Origin: Owenia fusiformis
Taxonomy: Eukaryota; Annelida; Polychaeta; Sabellida; Oweniidae
Direction: 5' to 3'
NCBI GenBank assembly: GCA_903813345.2
Contig: CAIIXF020000003.1
Coordinates: forward strand, 8,147,815 to 8,211,814
Length of the DNA stretch: 64,000 nt
The notes beneath the pieces are model-generated. The model was not told the DNA's origin. It saw only the letters and a list, made by a program, of their open reading frames with translations, and ran no database searches. Positions 24,201 to 33,058 of the stretch are shown piece by piece; the first letter of the stretch is position 1; every line of letters begins with the position of its first letter. The translations under genes and the position numbers were made by a program.

Positions 24201-25601
24201 CAACCTTTGGAACATGTTACACAAGATAGTGTAAATGATGCTTTGGATAGACTTATAACATATTATATAAAACATATTTGCCGCCTTTCAGATAACTCTC
24301 CACCTTTGGAGGATTCTACACTAGTTGGTGTAAATGATACTTTGGTTAGACTCATACCATATTATACAAAATATATTTACACTTTTTCAGATAACTCCTC
24401 CACCTTTGGAGCATGTTACACTAGATGGTGTAAATGGTGCTTTGGATAGACTTATAACATATTATATAAAACATATTTACACATTTTCAGATAACTCCCC
24501 CACCTGTGGAGCATGTTACACTAGATGGTGTAAATGGTGCTTTGGATAGACTTATAACATATTATATAAAACATATTTACACATTTTCAGATAACTCCCC
24601 CACCTGTGGAGCATGTTACACTAGATGGTGTGAATTATGCTTTGAATAGACTTATAACATATTATACAAAATATGTTTACACTTTTTCAGATAACCCCCC
24701 CCCAACCTTTGGAGCATGTTACACTAGATGGTGTAAATGGTGCTTTGGATAGACTTATAACATATTATGTAAAACATATTTACCCATTTTCAGATGACCC
24801 CTCTACATTTGGAGTATTTTACACTAGATGGTGTGAATTATGCTTCGAGTAGACTAATAACATACTATATAAAACATATTTAGCCATTTTCAGATGACCC
24901 CTCTACATTTGGAGCATGTTACACGAGATGGTGTAAATGATGCTTTGGATAGAATTATAACATATTATATAAAACATATTTACACATTTTCAGATAACTC
25001 CCCCGCCTTTGCAGCATTTTACACTAGATGGTGTAAATGGTGCTTTGGATAGACTTATAACATATTATGTAAAACATATTTACACATTTTCAGATAACTC
25101 CCCAACCTTTGGAGCATGTTACACTAGATGGTGTAAATGGTGATTTGGATAGACTTATAACATATTATATAAAACATATTTACACTTTTTCAGATAACTC
25201 CCCCACCTTTGGAGCATGTTTCACTATATGGTGTAAATGATGCTTTGGATAGACTTATAACATATTATATAAAACATATTTACACATTTTCAGATAACTC
25301 CCCCACCTTTGCAGCATTTTACACTAGATGGTGTAAATGGTGCTTTGGATAGACTTATACCATATTATATAAAACATATTTACCCATTTTCAGATGACCC
25401 CTCGACATTTGGAGAATGTTACACAAGATGGTGTGAATTATGCTTTGAATAGACTAATAACATATTATACAAAATATATTTACACTTTTTCAGATAACTC
25501 CCCCACCTTTGGAGCATGTTTCACTAGATGGTGTAAATGATGCTTTGGATAGACTCAGAAAGGGCCAGATTAAAGGAAGAGCAGTTATCACGTTTGATTA
25601 A
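3161..25601 (+). CDS. Zinc/NAD-dependent medium-chain alcohol dehydrogenase, ten exons
   Basis: Coding exons: 3161-3256, 5351-5477, 5666-5716, 10194-10335, 13863-14023, 14214-14323, 14661-14721, 15149-15270, 15472-15621 and 25494-25601. All introns are GT-AG and the phases close to 375 codons plus TAA, within the usual length of the family. Visible motifs are GMCHSD (Cys39) and GHE (His76) for the catalytic zinc, a probable third ligand Cys169, four structural-zinc cysteines (110, 113, 116, 124), the Rossmann loop GAGGVG (201-206) and Asp227 at the end of the next strand, which favours NAD over NADP. The family oxidises alcohols or reduces aldehydes in the cytosol; the substrate cannot be read here. 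The start is the first ATG of exon 1. The last intron is 9.9 kb and ends in a tandem array of last-exon copies. Confidence 0.92.
3257..5350. other. ADH intron 1
   Basis: Intron 1 runs from gtaagt at 3257 to the acceptor tattatacag ending at 5350. Most of it is the degenerate repeat block at 3437-5030. Open frames at 4765-5305 (minus) are repeat readings, not genes. Confidence 0.8.
3437..5030. repeat. Degenerate tandem repeat block with inverted ends
   Basis: The block opens with gctcacatggtg and closes with caccatgtgagc. Between them the unit containing acctctgtcgataggattcc, then caaaatggccaccattttt and cctagctttacaaataatttc recurs at about 3510, 3662, 4009, 4350 and 4690. Full units are about 340 bp and decay to the right. 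A (tctg)n tract lies at 3474-3498. Non-coding. Confidence 0.7.
5351..5477 (+). CDS. ADH exon 2 (catalytic zinc Cys, GMCHSD)
   Basis: Begins TGAAGMCHSD, the first catalytic-zinc site of medium-chain alcohol dehydrogenases, and ends in PTVMG. The donor gtaagt at 5478 leaves one base of a Gly codon completed by exon 3. Confidence 0.93.
5666..5716 (+). CDS. ADH exon 3 (GHEIAG)
   Basis: A 51-base exon. It completes Gly75 and encodes HEIAGTVYSIGKEQCA, with His76 as the second catalytic-zinc ligand and Glu77 of the GHE motif. Phase 1 on both sides. Confidence 0.92.
6331..7086. repeat. 756 bp foldback element
   Basis: Left arm starts taaggtgctatggaagttaac; the right arm ends with its inverse, gttaacttacatagcacctta. 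The arms are about 350 bp each, centred near 6700 in an A-rich spacer. The open frames 6317-6547 (+) and 6881-7081 (-) are the same arm read twice and are not a protein. Confidence 0.75.
7120..7850. repeat. Array of a ~30-50 bp motif in both orientations
   Basis: The motif tactttctccattgtgtatg with variants recurs irregularly from about 7135 to 7610. Its inverse, catacacactggagaaagta, recurs from about 7630 to 7850. The block is thus a loose inverted repeat of two arrays. A (ttc)n run lies at 7187-7207. Confidence 0.6.
7850..8180. repeat. Diverged relative of the 6331-7086 element
   Basis: It shares the order of motifs with the core of the foldback: aaaatgtgac, aaaggtc, agaatct, gtgcc-aatatatta, tttcagacaa and ttgggcacattttctga. 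The outer arms are missing. Confidence 0.55.
8590..8715. repeat. Dispersed repeat, related to 19825-19945
   Basis: Both stretches contain gagtattttgttcaaaattg followed by aatac, and a closing cggagcaaatgtgacc. The copy at 19825 also has an internal inverted pair (cgagtattttg against caatactc). Confidence 0.5.
10194..10335 (+). CDS. ADH exon 4 (structural zinc)
   Basis: Encodes DSDTFKVGDRVVIYAFPG and then CQDCPFCAAGNQLMC, the four-cysteine structural zinc lobe. It ends in the second base of a Gly codon before gtaagt at 10336. Confidence 0.94.
10545..10705 (+). repeat. Dispersed repeat, inverted relative of 2003-2200
   Basis: Reads aaattttggtccgactctct through to ttctttcacaccgg, the reverse complement of the copy upstream of the gene, with point differences and small indels. 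Confidence 0.55.
11695..12110 (+). repeat. Tandem repeat, three units of ~115-135 bp
   Basis: Each unit has aactcgaaaagtagtcgagc (or a variant), ttgttcatatttggt, actataagc-tggcacactgt and ggcggccattttgaaaaatgg. Units start near 11722, 11836 and 11973. Confidence 0.7.
13863..14023 (+). CDS. ADH exon 5
   Basis: Encodes GYAEYVSVPNRKFVF, then CLISCSALTAYNSV, in which Cys169 sits where the third catalytic-zinc ligand is expected. It ends in phase 1 at gtaaga (14024). Confidence 0.93.
14214..14323 (+). CDS. ADH exon 6 (NAD-binding Rossmann motif)
   Basis: Encodes the betaalphabeta unit with GAGGVG at residues 201-206 and the acidic Asp227 in VLVADIT, the residue that usually binds the adenosine ribose of NAD. 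Ends in phase 0. Confidence 0.94.
14661..14721 (+). CDS. ADH exon 7
   Basis: A 61-base exon, DERLAVVKEKADMTVQWSND, between acceptor tttcatgcag and donor gtaaat. Phase 0 in, phase 1 out. Confidence 0.85.
15020..15108 (+). pseudogene. Possible relict alternative exon between ADH exons 7 and 8
   Basis: After a plausible acceptor (attcatcag) the phase-1 frame reads DKKTDTLVSKIVKDAGSA and stops at TGA 15106-15108. The pattern LVSKIVKDAG-SA is reminiscent of exon 8 (FMAKVTEVTGRSA). No donor is evident. It could be a decayed duplicate of exon 8, a premature-termination exon, or chance. Confidence 0.35.
15149..15270 (+). CDS. ADH exon 8
   Basis: Encodes EDDMSFMAKVTEVTG, then EASIDFVG, the strand typical of the family (usually V-D-FVG), and ends VWLANK in phase 0 before gtgtgt at 15271. 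Confidence 0.92.
15472..15621 (+). CDS. ADH exon 9
   Basis: Encodes GSTLCTIGLFGGAATFP through QQIQEVIKLVAENK. Reading on gives a stop after 22 more codons and would lose the C-terminal strand, whereas the donor gtaagg at 15622 joins in phase 0 to the terminal exon at 25494, giving a normal family tail. Confidence 0.9.
15836..17160 (+). repeat. Left arm (1.3 kb) of a long inverted-repeat element
   Basis: Starts aacaggatcttaagaggttc; the right arm ends with the inverse at 23184. The inner edge is attaatctctg at 17150-17160, matching 21866-21876. The 93-codon frame at 16257-16538 (minus) is identical to 22503-22784 (plus) because it lies in both arms; it resembles no known protein and is read as arm sequence. 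Confidence 0.85.
16821..16890 (-). repeat. tRNA-derived segment in left arm
   Basis: The minus strand reads gttggtctcatggttagcgt and ends gatcgagacccg, like a degenerate pol III A box and B box. The anticodon arm does not fold cleanly, so a working tRNA is unlikely. An inverted copy lies at 22136-22205. Confidence 0.5.
17993..18795. repeat. ~800 bp element with ~50 bp inverted ends
   Basis: Left end agagaattttcgttataagt with acttatacgtatact; right end is the inverse, agtatacgtataagt with acttataacgaaaattctct. No coding capacity. Confidence 0.6.
18844..19250 (+). repeat. Dispersed repeat, relative of 48460-48850
   Basis: Shared blocks are ggaag-ccc-tgggtggcaat near the start and gggacctgtta, gatgaat-gggattg and aatatgaa-agta near the end, in the same order in both places. 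Confidence 0.55.
20128..20935. repeat. ~800 bp foldback element
   Basis: Left end has ggatcttgtacacctgccat and tgatctccccatgaacaaaa; the right end at 20885-20930 is their inverse. A second inner pair, tatgacctgaatcgattgca (20399) against tgcaatcgattcaggtcata (20483), is centred between them. Confidence 0.65.
21866..23184 (-). repeat. Right arm (1.3 kb) of the long inverted-repeat element
   Basis: Inverted copy of 15836-17160, ending gaacctcttaagatcctgtt at 23184. A few differences are visible, such as small indels near 23040 and 22330, so the arms are not identical. Confidence 0.85.
22136..22205 (+). repeat. tRNA-derived segment in right arm
   Basis: Reads cggtagctcgttggtctcat and ends gatcgagacccg. 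A-box-like and B-box-like, but not a foldable modern tRNA. Mirror copy of 16821-16890. Confidence 0.5.
23606..25493 (+). repeat. Tandem array of 19 partial copies of the ADH terminal exon plus acceptor
   Basis: Units begin at about 23606, 23683, 23782, 23882, 23982, 24088, 24191, 24292, 24391, 24491, 24591, 24691, 24794, 24894, 24994, 25094, 25194, 25294 and 25394, so the period is close to 100 bp. Each unit has about 62 bases matching the start of the real last exon (ccacctttggagcatgttac to gatagact), then about 38 bases of intron end (acatattatataaaacatat plus a pyrimidine tract and cag). All 19 keep the AG acceptor, and most keep the exon frame (TPPPLEHVTLDGVNDALDRL or close). None has the rest of the exon, so using one would replace the enzyme's tail by intron-coded residues and a stop. 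Confidence 0.9.
25494..25601 (+). CDS. ADH exon 10 (terminal, last unit of the array)
   Basis: After tacactttttcag the frame reads ITPPPLEHVSLDGVNDALDR and continues LRKGQIKGRAVITFD, stop TAA 25599-25601. The proline-led segment, the alpha helix V-ALDRLRKG and the GRAV strand are the usual end of medium-chain alcohol dehydrogenases. The first 55 bases are unit 20 of the array; the part after gatagact is unique to this copy. Confidence 0.92.
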   Translation: MTPPPLEHVSLDGVNDALDRLRKGQIKGRAVITFD

Positions 25602-25955
25602 AGATGTTCTTCAACGAGGACTTGTCTGCCAACATACTGCCAGTTATAAACAATACTCAATAATAGCATTTATATGAAACAGCTCCCGTGGACAGACTCA
25701 GAAAGGGCCAGATTAAAGGAAGAGCAGTTATCACATTTGATAAAAGATGTTCTTCAACGAGGTCTGCGGAAATACTGCCAGTTATAAACAATACTCAATA
25801 ATAACATTTATATGGAACAGCTCCCGTGGACAGACTCAGAAAGTGCCAGATTAAAGGAAGAGAAATTATCATGTTCTTCAATGAAGATTTTTGACAAACA
25901 TGCTCTCAGTTATAAGCAATACTCAATAATAACATATATACGGAAGAGATTCTGT
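25548..25955 (+). repeat. Three-copy tandem repeat of exon 10 end and 3' UTR
   Basis: Units start at 25548, 25691 and 25829 (periods 143 and 138). Each begins with gacagactcagaaagg or a variant and runs through actgccagttataaacaata and gctcccgtg. In the second unit the stop is changed (ttgattaa to ttgataaa), so only the first can end the enzyme as expected. The third is more diverged. Confidence 0.85.
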
Positions 25956-26173
25956 GGTTTCTGTGGCAATACACTTTCACGACTATATTAGCTATAAGTT
26001 CCTGTCACTCTCTTCTTTGAATGTAATACATAATCTTTGTAGGATGCAATGGTTCTTGAGTGATATCATTTCATCCAATAGAGAGTATAACAAATGAGTG
26101 CATATATTGATATTGATGAGTGGATTAAGATGATAATGCGAAAATGATTGCAATGTTCTATTTATCCAATAAT

Positions 26174-26179
26174 AATAAA
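26174..26179 (+). terminator. Candidate polyadenylation signal
   Basis: aataaa about 570 bases after the ADH stop. No cleavage site or GT-rich element could be confirmed. Confidence 0.3.
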
Positions 26180-26736
26180 ACCAAACCAAGTATTTCAAAC
26201 AACATTTAATTTTATTTGTCATATCAACTGTATAATTTCATCATTATAACGTGACGCCATGATATCACATACCCAGAAGAATACTCGTCATATTGGTGGG
26301 AGTAAGACGGGGAAAACCCCAGGGTTCAGAGAAGACATGTAAATGTAATGTAAATGTCCATTGAGAAGACATCGTCGCATTTACAAAATATCATGAATAT
26401 ATTTACATGTTATCATCCATCACAGAGTTGACCTCAATTGAGGGATAAAATATAATATACATGTAATATAATCTAACATAATTTTATAACATTATACTAT
26501 ACCTAAATGTAGATTTTGTTAAGTTTCGTTGGTAACTCTCTTGGAACAACATTATTTTGGTATCGTACAATATCGTACAATGAAACTTAAGATGTCAAAA
26601 ACTGGGTATAATTTTCCAAAATGTGTCATATAAAGAGCCAATACTCTAAAAATAATTTGGAAAAGTGCACGATATATGTTTCGTTATAACGTATCAATAA
26701 GCAACAGAAATTGAGCAAAAGCTCTATCCTACATGA

Positions 26737-27254
26737 ACAGGGTGTCCCGAAAGTACCCCCCCCCCCCTAGGCAGACATATTGTCATCTTAAAAGATAGTG
26801 TTTTGTCAAAATAAAGTTCAATTTTACACAAGATTACTAGACAATGTGTCCCCCCTTGGCCATGTTAACAGCAGCAATAATTTTAAGATATGACCTTAAA
26901 AACCCTTCAAATAGGGGTGTGGAATTTTATAACCCTCTTAAAACCTTTTAAGGGACTTTAGAAGAGTTTCCTTAGAGTTTCTACCCTCACTGTTCTCTTT
27001 TTTCATCCCTCCGACCCAAAAAGAATTGCTGCTGTTAAGATGGCCCAGGAGGACACGTTGACTAGTGATTTGGTGTAAAATTGAACTTAATTTTGACCAA
27101 ACACTAACTTTTGAAATGCCTGTTATTTTTCACATTTGAGAGTTGAACCATGATACTTGGCAAATCAATGTAACTTTGAATAAGCTTTAAAATGATATAT
27201 GACGCATACTATGACGAAACTGGTGTATGTCTGCCTAGGGGGGGGACACCCTGT
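26737..27254. repeat. 518 bp element with long inverted ends
   Basis: Begins acagggtgtcccgaaagtac and ends gggggacaccctgt; arms of about 150-190 bp include ctaggcagacata against tatgtctgcctag and gttcaattttacac against gtgtaaaattgaac. TIR starts of the form cagggtg are shared with 1468-1991. Non-autonomous. Confidence 0.75.
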
Positions 27255-27619
27255 ATGTACAGTCCAAAAACTTTAGTTGAGTTACAATGTTCACATACAC
27301 ATACAATGTACTTTATAAATAAGAAATAAATTTAGGGTATGTTTAAATAGTTAACATTTAGATAATATACTTCATGACATGATAAGGTGATCTTTTTTCT
27401 TCGTATACTTTGATGTGTATTTTACTCCCCAGTTAGTGTTAAGAAAAAATCTCCTCAGACCTGCTTTCTCTAATTGCTCTAAATTTTTCCACATTGCTAA
27501 ATATTGTTGTTTTTGGTACTTTATTATGAGAGCTTGCTATAGAATTGCCAGTGTGTTTTCGCATGTGTGTGTGATATTTATAAACTATTTTTTTGTATCC
27601 CCCAGAATTCCATCCTCGA

Positions 27620-27705
27620 TCAAGCTCGGCTATGACTCAATGGCAGAGCCAAGGTTTCCACTATCACTTGGCCCTGGGTTCGATTCCTGGTTAAGACGAA
27701 TCAAT
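27620..27705 (+). repeat. tRNA-derived SINE head
   Basis: A near-perfect B box, gggttcgattcctgg, follows an A-box-like gactcaatggcagagc about 40 bases upstream. The middle does not form a clean seven-base anticodon loop. Open frames on either strand here are incidental. Confidence 0.6.
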
Positions 27706-27949
27706 TTTTGCGTTATGCAATTCTGGGTGTTTGACTGAGTGGTCCACAACTCGTATAAAAAGGATGTATTTGTATGTCTGTGTAAAGGTGTACATAAAAT
27801 ATACGGGACTCCTCCAACATGTCCAACGATGTTTTTTTGCCTCTGTCTTTGAGTGTACGTGTAAAACACGTAAGATACGGAAATATACCAATGAATGAGG
27901 TAATGCTCGCCAAAATAAGGCGGTAACCAAAATACAAGACATTGAGCTG

Positions 27950-28310
27950 TGACATGGAATATTACTAGAGATTACAATGAGTGACATGGTCTTCTACAAG
28001 AGATAAATGATATGGTAACAAGATATGACAGCGTGAAATGATATGATACATGAAATGACAGCGTGTGACATGGCATGTACAAGCTGTGATTGACTTTGTA
28101 GGATACAAAATACTGACAGTGAGAAGAGAGTGAAATGATATGATACCATTTCACATTATGTTACAAGATATGACAGTGAGTGATATGGTATTTTACAAGA
28201 TATGACAGTGAGTGACGGGTTTACGAAAAACACCGACCGCCGACCACCGACCACCGACCAGTCACTCTCCACAGTTGGGTACATGTGGTCGGTGGTCGGC
28301 TGACGGTCTT
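27950..28310. repeat. Degenerate simple repeat and hairpin
   Basis: 27950-28215 repeats acaagatatgacagtgagtg and gaaatgatatgatac. It is followed by a strong hairpin, ccgaccaccgacca at 28240-28262 against tggtcggtggtcgg at 28287-28300. gtcggtcttttacaca near 29036 echoes the outer part of this hairpin. Confidence 0.55.
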
Positions 28311-29060
28311 TTACATAAAGATGAAAAATGCAAAATTAGAAGTAAAACTAAAACTGGGAATCCAATGACTATAGTACCTTTACTAGGTCGTGATTCAGTT
28401 AAAAACGTATAATTAATCATTTCAAATCACGATGAAAACGTTACATCGTCGTGGTGTGTAATGTCATATTTTTAAGTGATGTTTCAGTTGTTAGATCCAA
28501 TTTCATCCTGGTTAGTCACTTTGGAAAAAAACGCACGTAACATTGCATTAAGTTCATTCATATGAAACGCAATAAAAAAACATACAAACATCGTCGATGT
28601 TGACCAGTTGACGTCGTAACGTTATGTTTGATTTCTCAGTTGTTAAACGTCAACTAGTAAAAACTACATTTGATTTGACAAAAAAAGCTTTTTAATGGCG
28701 TACTGAAATGGTAAGTCACTTTTAATCCCGATAAGAGAACGCATGTAACATTATATCGTTTTCAGTATTCAGTAGACTATGACGATAACAAATCATTTTT
28801 GTTTCGAAATTGTTAAATTTCATTAAAAAGAAAGGATAGGTTGGTTAATGATAGGTTAGGACCTAAGGCAGGACAATTAATCGAGAGGAGACGGTCATTC
28901 CCAATTTGTTTGCTTGCCATTCGTTGCAAGGTACAAAATCGGTAAAACGCCTGCCTAGTCCAACGATTGACATTCAAAATCAAATTATTAATATTTTAAG
29001 GCTACAAATATGTTCGGTCTTTTACATGATATGGTCGGTCTTTTACACATTTTCTTCTTT
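28311..29060. other. No feature recognised
   Basis: AT-rich sequence without a plausible exon. The end, 29008-29050, repeats the ggtcttttaca motif twice. Confidence 0.4.
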
Positions 29061-31952
29061 CAAACAAAAATGAATTCAAGTTCACATCCAGTTTACACTC
29101 AGTTTACACTTAATTTACACCAGACCTTGGTATATACTTCGATGTTAACTTTACCTCAAGTAAATAGGTATTTACTAGCAGAAAGTAAACACTGATTTAC
29201 TAGGTGTAAACTTGACTTAGAATTTGTTAAAAGTGAAAAATGGGTGTAAATTAGACTCAGAAAAATCAAATATTGGTCAAGGTGTAAACTAAGTGTATAC
29301 TTGATTGAATCCTTATTCCAAAACGAGGCTCGTGCAGCCTCTCTTTCAATCAAAGCTGGCTTAGCCATTTTGGTTTTGGTAAGTCTTTACAAAATCCTAT
29401 AACATCGGCCCTGATACAGTTTTACTTTATTTGATTTTGGTGTCAACTTTACCATTAGGTATTAGTTGTGCATTTGTTCGTGTCATCTTCATTGTTCATT
29501 TAGTTATCCATTTTCTTAAGCTTCAAATTTCTTTTCAATATATCCATTGAATCTTTCTACTTTTTGTGCTTGCCTGTTTATTTTGATCTTTTCACCTAGA
29601 ATTCATTCTAATCTGCATCATGATGGCACTATATCCTAGGTTGTAATTCAATAGCCTATGGGTCAGTTTATTTGAATAGGTTTTTATAGACATACATTTA
29701 TTTATACCTTGAAGACTGGCAACTTTTTGGAAAAATGAAGAAAATGAAAAAATGTTATTTGTAAAAGAGTCTAGAAGCAAGAGAAGGAAACAAGAGCCAA
29801 TAAATTATATAGACCTATATTTTATGGATTTTTCTTGAAAATTTTGAATATGCAAAAGAGTGTCATTCATAATTCAGGATGGCGGATTTTGACTTTTTAC
29901 AAAACAGAATTATTTTAGCATTTTTTGTTTAAAACTTCAATCTAAAAATCTGAGCAGAATTACTCGTATAGATCTTTAATGATGATCATTCTGTGATATT
30001 TGTACTAACTCCTACAAATACGTTTAAAGCGCTAAGACAGAAAATTCCAGGAAAATCCCTATGGCGATGGGATTTTTTGTTTTTGCAATATTTTGCAATT
30101 CGTTATGCTTTGGACCCCCTGTATCTCCATTGATAATATTCTCTGATCACAGTGCTTTAAAATTCAGACTATCTTTGCATTCTCTTTCCCTGCTATAAGC
30201 AGTTAGCATTTCGACAATTAAGGATTAGGTGAACTACATGTATGTGAACTAACTGCAAATTAGTTTAAAATCTGACCAATCAGAGTGTGCTCTTGATGTA
30301 AATTGGATGTATAAATTAGCTCAATTGTATGTGAAATTTGTCACCTATTTACTGGGTGTAAGTGTAAACTGAGTGTAAACTTAAGTGAAAACTAAGTGCG
30401 AACTGGATGTAAACTAGATGTAAACTAGATGTAAACTTAAGTGTAAATTGAATGTATACTAAGGTGTAAACTGAGTGTAAATTAAAGTGTAAATTAGCTC
30501 ATTTGCATATGAAATTGGTCACCTATTTACTGGGTGTAAACTTAGTGTAAATTGTAGGAAAGCCTTTGTAAATTTTGATATGGGATTGGACGTGACATGT
30601 TGTGTTACAATGGAAGTGAGTTATATTACAAGATATGACAGGGATCTAGAGTGATTGAGTGACATGATTTTCTTACTTCGGTCCAAAGCCTTCTCTATAT
30701 TCCGGCTTTGAGGAGGAAGATTGAGCTGCCTGAGTATTATAAATATTGTAAATCATTGTGTCACACGCACAGTAAATATGGCATAATAATATGAAATATA
30801 CCTTTATGTATAGATTTGAAGAACATCAGCTCACATCCCCGTCTGAATCCCCGTCTGAATCTATTGTTATATTTGATTTCTTTAAGCGAGAATAATTTCA
30901 AATGTTATTCACGTCCAGAACCGGAAGCCATTTTTAGCTACAGCGAGAAAATTTCACCATGTGTCAAACTCCGAAATGAAATTTTGAAATATCTAAATCC
31001 AGACAAGCAACGCTTCCCATATCAAAATTTACAAAGGCTTTACACCTACAATTTACACTCAGTTTATACTTACTTTAAAAATACTTACTAAAAAATGCTA
31101 AAATAATTCTGTTTTGTAAAAAGTCCAAATTCGCCATCTTGAATTATGATGTCACAATGACACTATTTTGCATTTTCATTTTTTTTCAAGAAAAAACTCC
31201 TAAAATATGGGTCTATATAATTTATTGGGCCTTGCTTCCTTCTCTTGCTTCTAGATTCTTTTACAAATAACTTTTTTATTTTCTTCATTTTTCCAAAAAG
31301 TTGCCAGTCTCCAAGGAGTTAATGAATGTATATGTCCTATGTAAAACCTATACAAATAAACTGACCCATATTGAATTGCAGCCCAGGGTATAATGCCATC
31401 ATGATTCAGATTAGAATGAATTCTAGGTGAAAAGATCAAAACAAGCAGGCAAGCACAAAAGGTAGAAAGATTCAATGGATATATTGAAAAGAAATTTGAA
31501 GCTTAAGAAAATGTATAACTAAATGAACAATGATGATGAAACTGGAACAAATTCACAACTAATACCTAATGGTAAAGTTGACACCAAAATCAAATAAAGT
31601 AAAACTGTATCAGGGCCGATGTTATAGGATTTTGTGAAGACTTACCAAAACCAAAATGGCTAAGCCAGCTTTGATTGAAAGAGAGGCTGCATGAGCCTCG
31701 TTTTGGAATTAGGATTCAGTCAAGTATACACTTAGTTTACACTTTGACCAATATTTGATTTTTCTGAGTCTAATTTACATCCAGTTTTCACTTTTAACAA
31801 ATTCAAAGTCAAGTTTACACCTAGTAAATCAGTGTTTACTTTCTGCTAGTAAATACCTATTTACTTGAGGTTAAGTTAACATCGAAGTATACACCAAGGT
31901 CTGGTGTAAATTAAGTGTAAACTGGATGTAAACTTGAATTCATTTTTGTTTG
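29061..31952. mobile_element. 2.9 kb foldback element with nested inverted repeats
   Basis: Outer arms of about 870 bp: 29061-29930 (starts caaacaaaaatgaattcaag) against 31087-31952 (ends cttgaattcatttttgtttg). Both arms have many copies of gtaaact/agtttac, and the gtaaactgagt motif is amplified in 30330-30560. A second pair inside, 30535-30588 against 31014-31060 (gcctttgtaaattttgatat and inverse), is nested in the spacer. No transposase is visible. Confidence 0.75.
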
Positions 31953-32559
31953 GGTTCATCCTTAATATGATTAATATTCTTAAAAATATTTATAAAATTT
32001 ATTAAAAATGAGTTCTATGTGCGTGTAGGTGCGTGTAGCACAGTACATACGAAATCAATGAAGTTTCGTCTAGCTGTAAGCTAGAGACTCGAGTAATGAT
32101 TTTCAAATTCACCCCCGTTTTTTCACAACTTGACTATTTGATATTAAAGAGCGCCCAAAAAGATGTATGAATTTTCCCGATCTTTTAAACCAATCAAATT
32201 CGATCTTTGACGCATTCGAGCAGTAGTTTGGGAAGTTGAAATTCCTGCAGATTTTCTCCACATTTATGCACCGTTTTGCAGTTGTAAAGGCGCATGTTCC
32301 CATGGACAATCGATTATACGTGAGTTTAGTTTGATTTCTAAATATAGGAATTCAATTATTGAATATAGAGCTATTTGTTATTGTAAGAAAAATGATTTTG
32401 ATACACGATGGCACAATCAGACTAAAGAATAGTCCAACAACATTAGACCTAGCCCGGGACTCGTTTCTTATCTGACGTGTGTTATGGCCCGGCTAGGTCT
32501 AACCTCCATGACTTACTTCCTGCGAAAGCTATTGGATTTTGATATAATAGCTTTCCCAC
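31953..32559. other. No gene seen; small hairpin
   Basis: A hairpin is formed by ttagacctagcccggg (32441-32456) and cccggctaggtctaa (about 32488-32502). No exon is supported. Confidence 0.4.
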
Positions 32560-33058
32560 GGAGCATTTGGACAGCTCAATGATCGTGACCTTTGAAATCG
32601 AATTAAGTCGATCCGCGGCTTACTTTTGGTCTCTAACTGTGTCTTACATCAGTATCATCAATCCGTGTAAGTATCGGAGCGCTGGAGTACTTCTTTTTCG
32701 ATCAAGACTTGTAATTGTTAGTCGAGTGAATCGTTTTACTGCCAAATTCCAATATGGCGGTTTCTGCTCGGACATTTTCGTAAATCTCCGGAGGTTGTCC
32801 GAACCTTACTAATTCTCAAAATTCATTTCGTTCGTTGCGTATCTCGCACCTAGCAAACCGCCATATTGGAAATAGGTCTAAAAAACTTTCACTCGATGAA
32901 CTATTTACAAGTCTTGATCGAAAAAGAAGTACTCCAGCGCTCCAATACTTACACGGATTGATGATACTGATGTAAGACACAGTTAGAGACCAAAAGTAAG
33001 CCGCGGATCGACTTAATTCGATTTCAAAGGTCACGATCATTGAGCTGTTCACTTCTCC
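32560..33058. repeat. ~500 bp palindrome with near-identical arms
   Basis: 32567-32720 and 32905-33052 are inverted copies with very few differences. Each arm reads the same peptide outward (MIVTFEIELSRSAAYFW and on to LLFRSRLV), with frame 1 on plus and frame 2 on minus. The matching peptides follow from the palindrome and do not prove coding. The spacer also carries ccaatatggcgg / ccgccatattgg as a pair. Confidence 0.75.

Larger units (their letters stand above)
15622..25493. other. ADH intron 9 (9.9 kb)
   Basis: The largest intron. It holds a long inverted-repeat element at 15836-23184 and ends in the array of last-exon copies at 23606-25493. 15622-15835 and 23185-23605 are plain AT-rich sequence. 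Confidence 0.85.

Noticed and set aside
23622-24549. Open frames with ITYYIKHIY and FGACYTRWCKWCFG repeats
   Set aside because: They read through intron ends between array units; the real exon frame is different and ends in the last unit.
23606-25493. CRISPR-like regular repeats
   Set aside because: Units are contiguous ~100 bp copies without unique spacers, and the genome is eukaryotic; they derive from an ADH exon.
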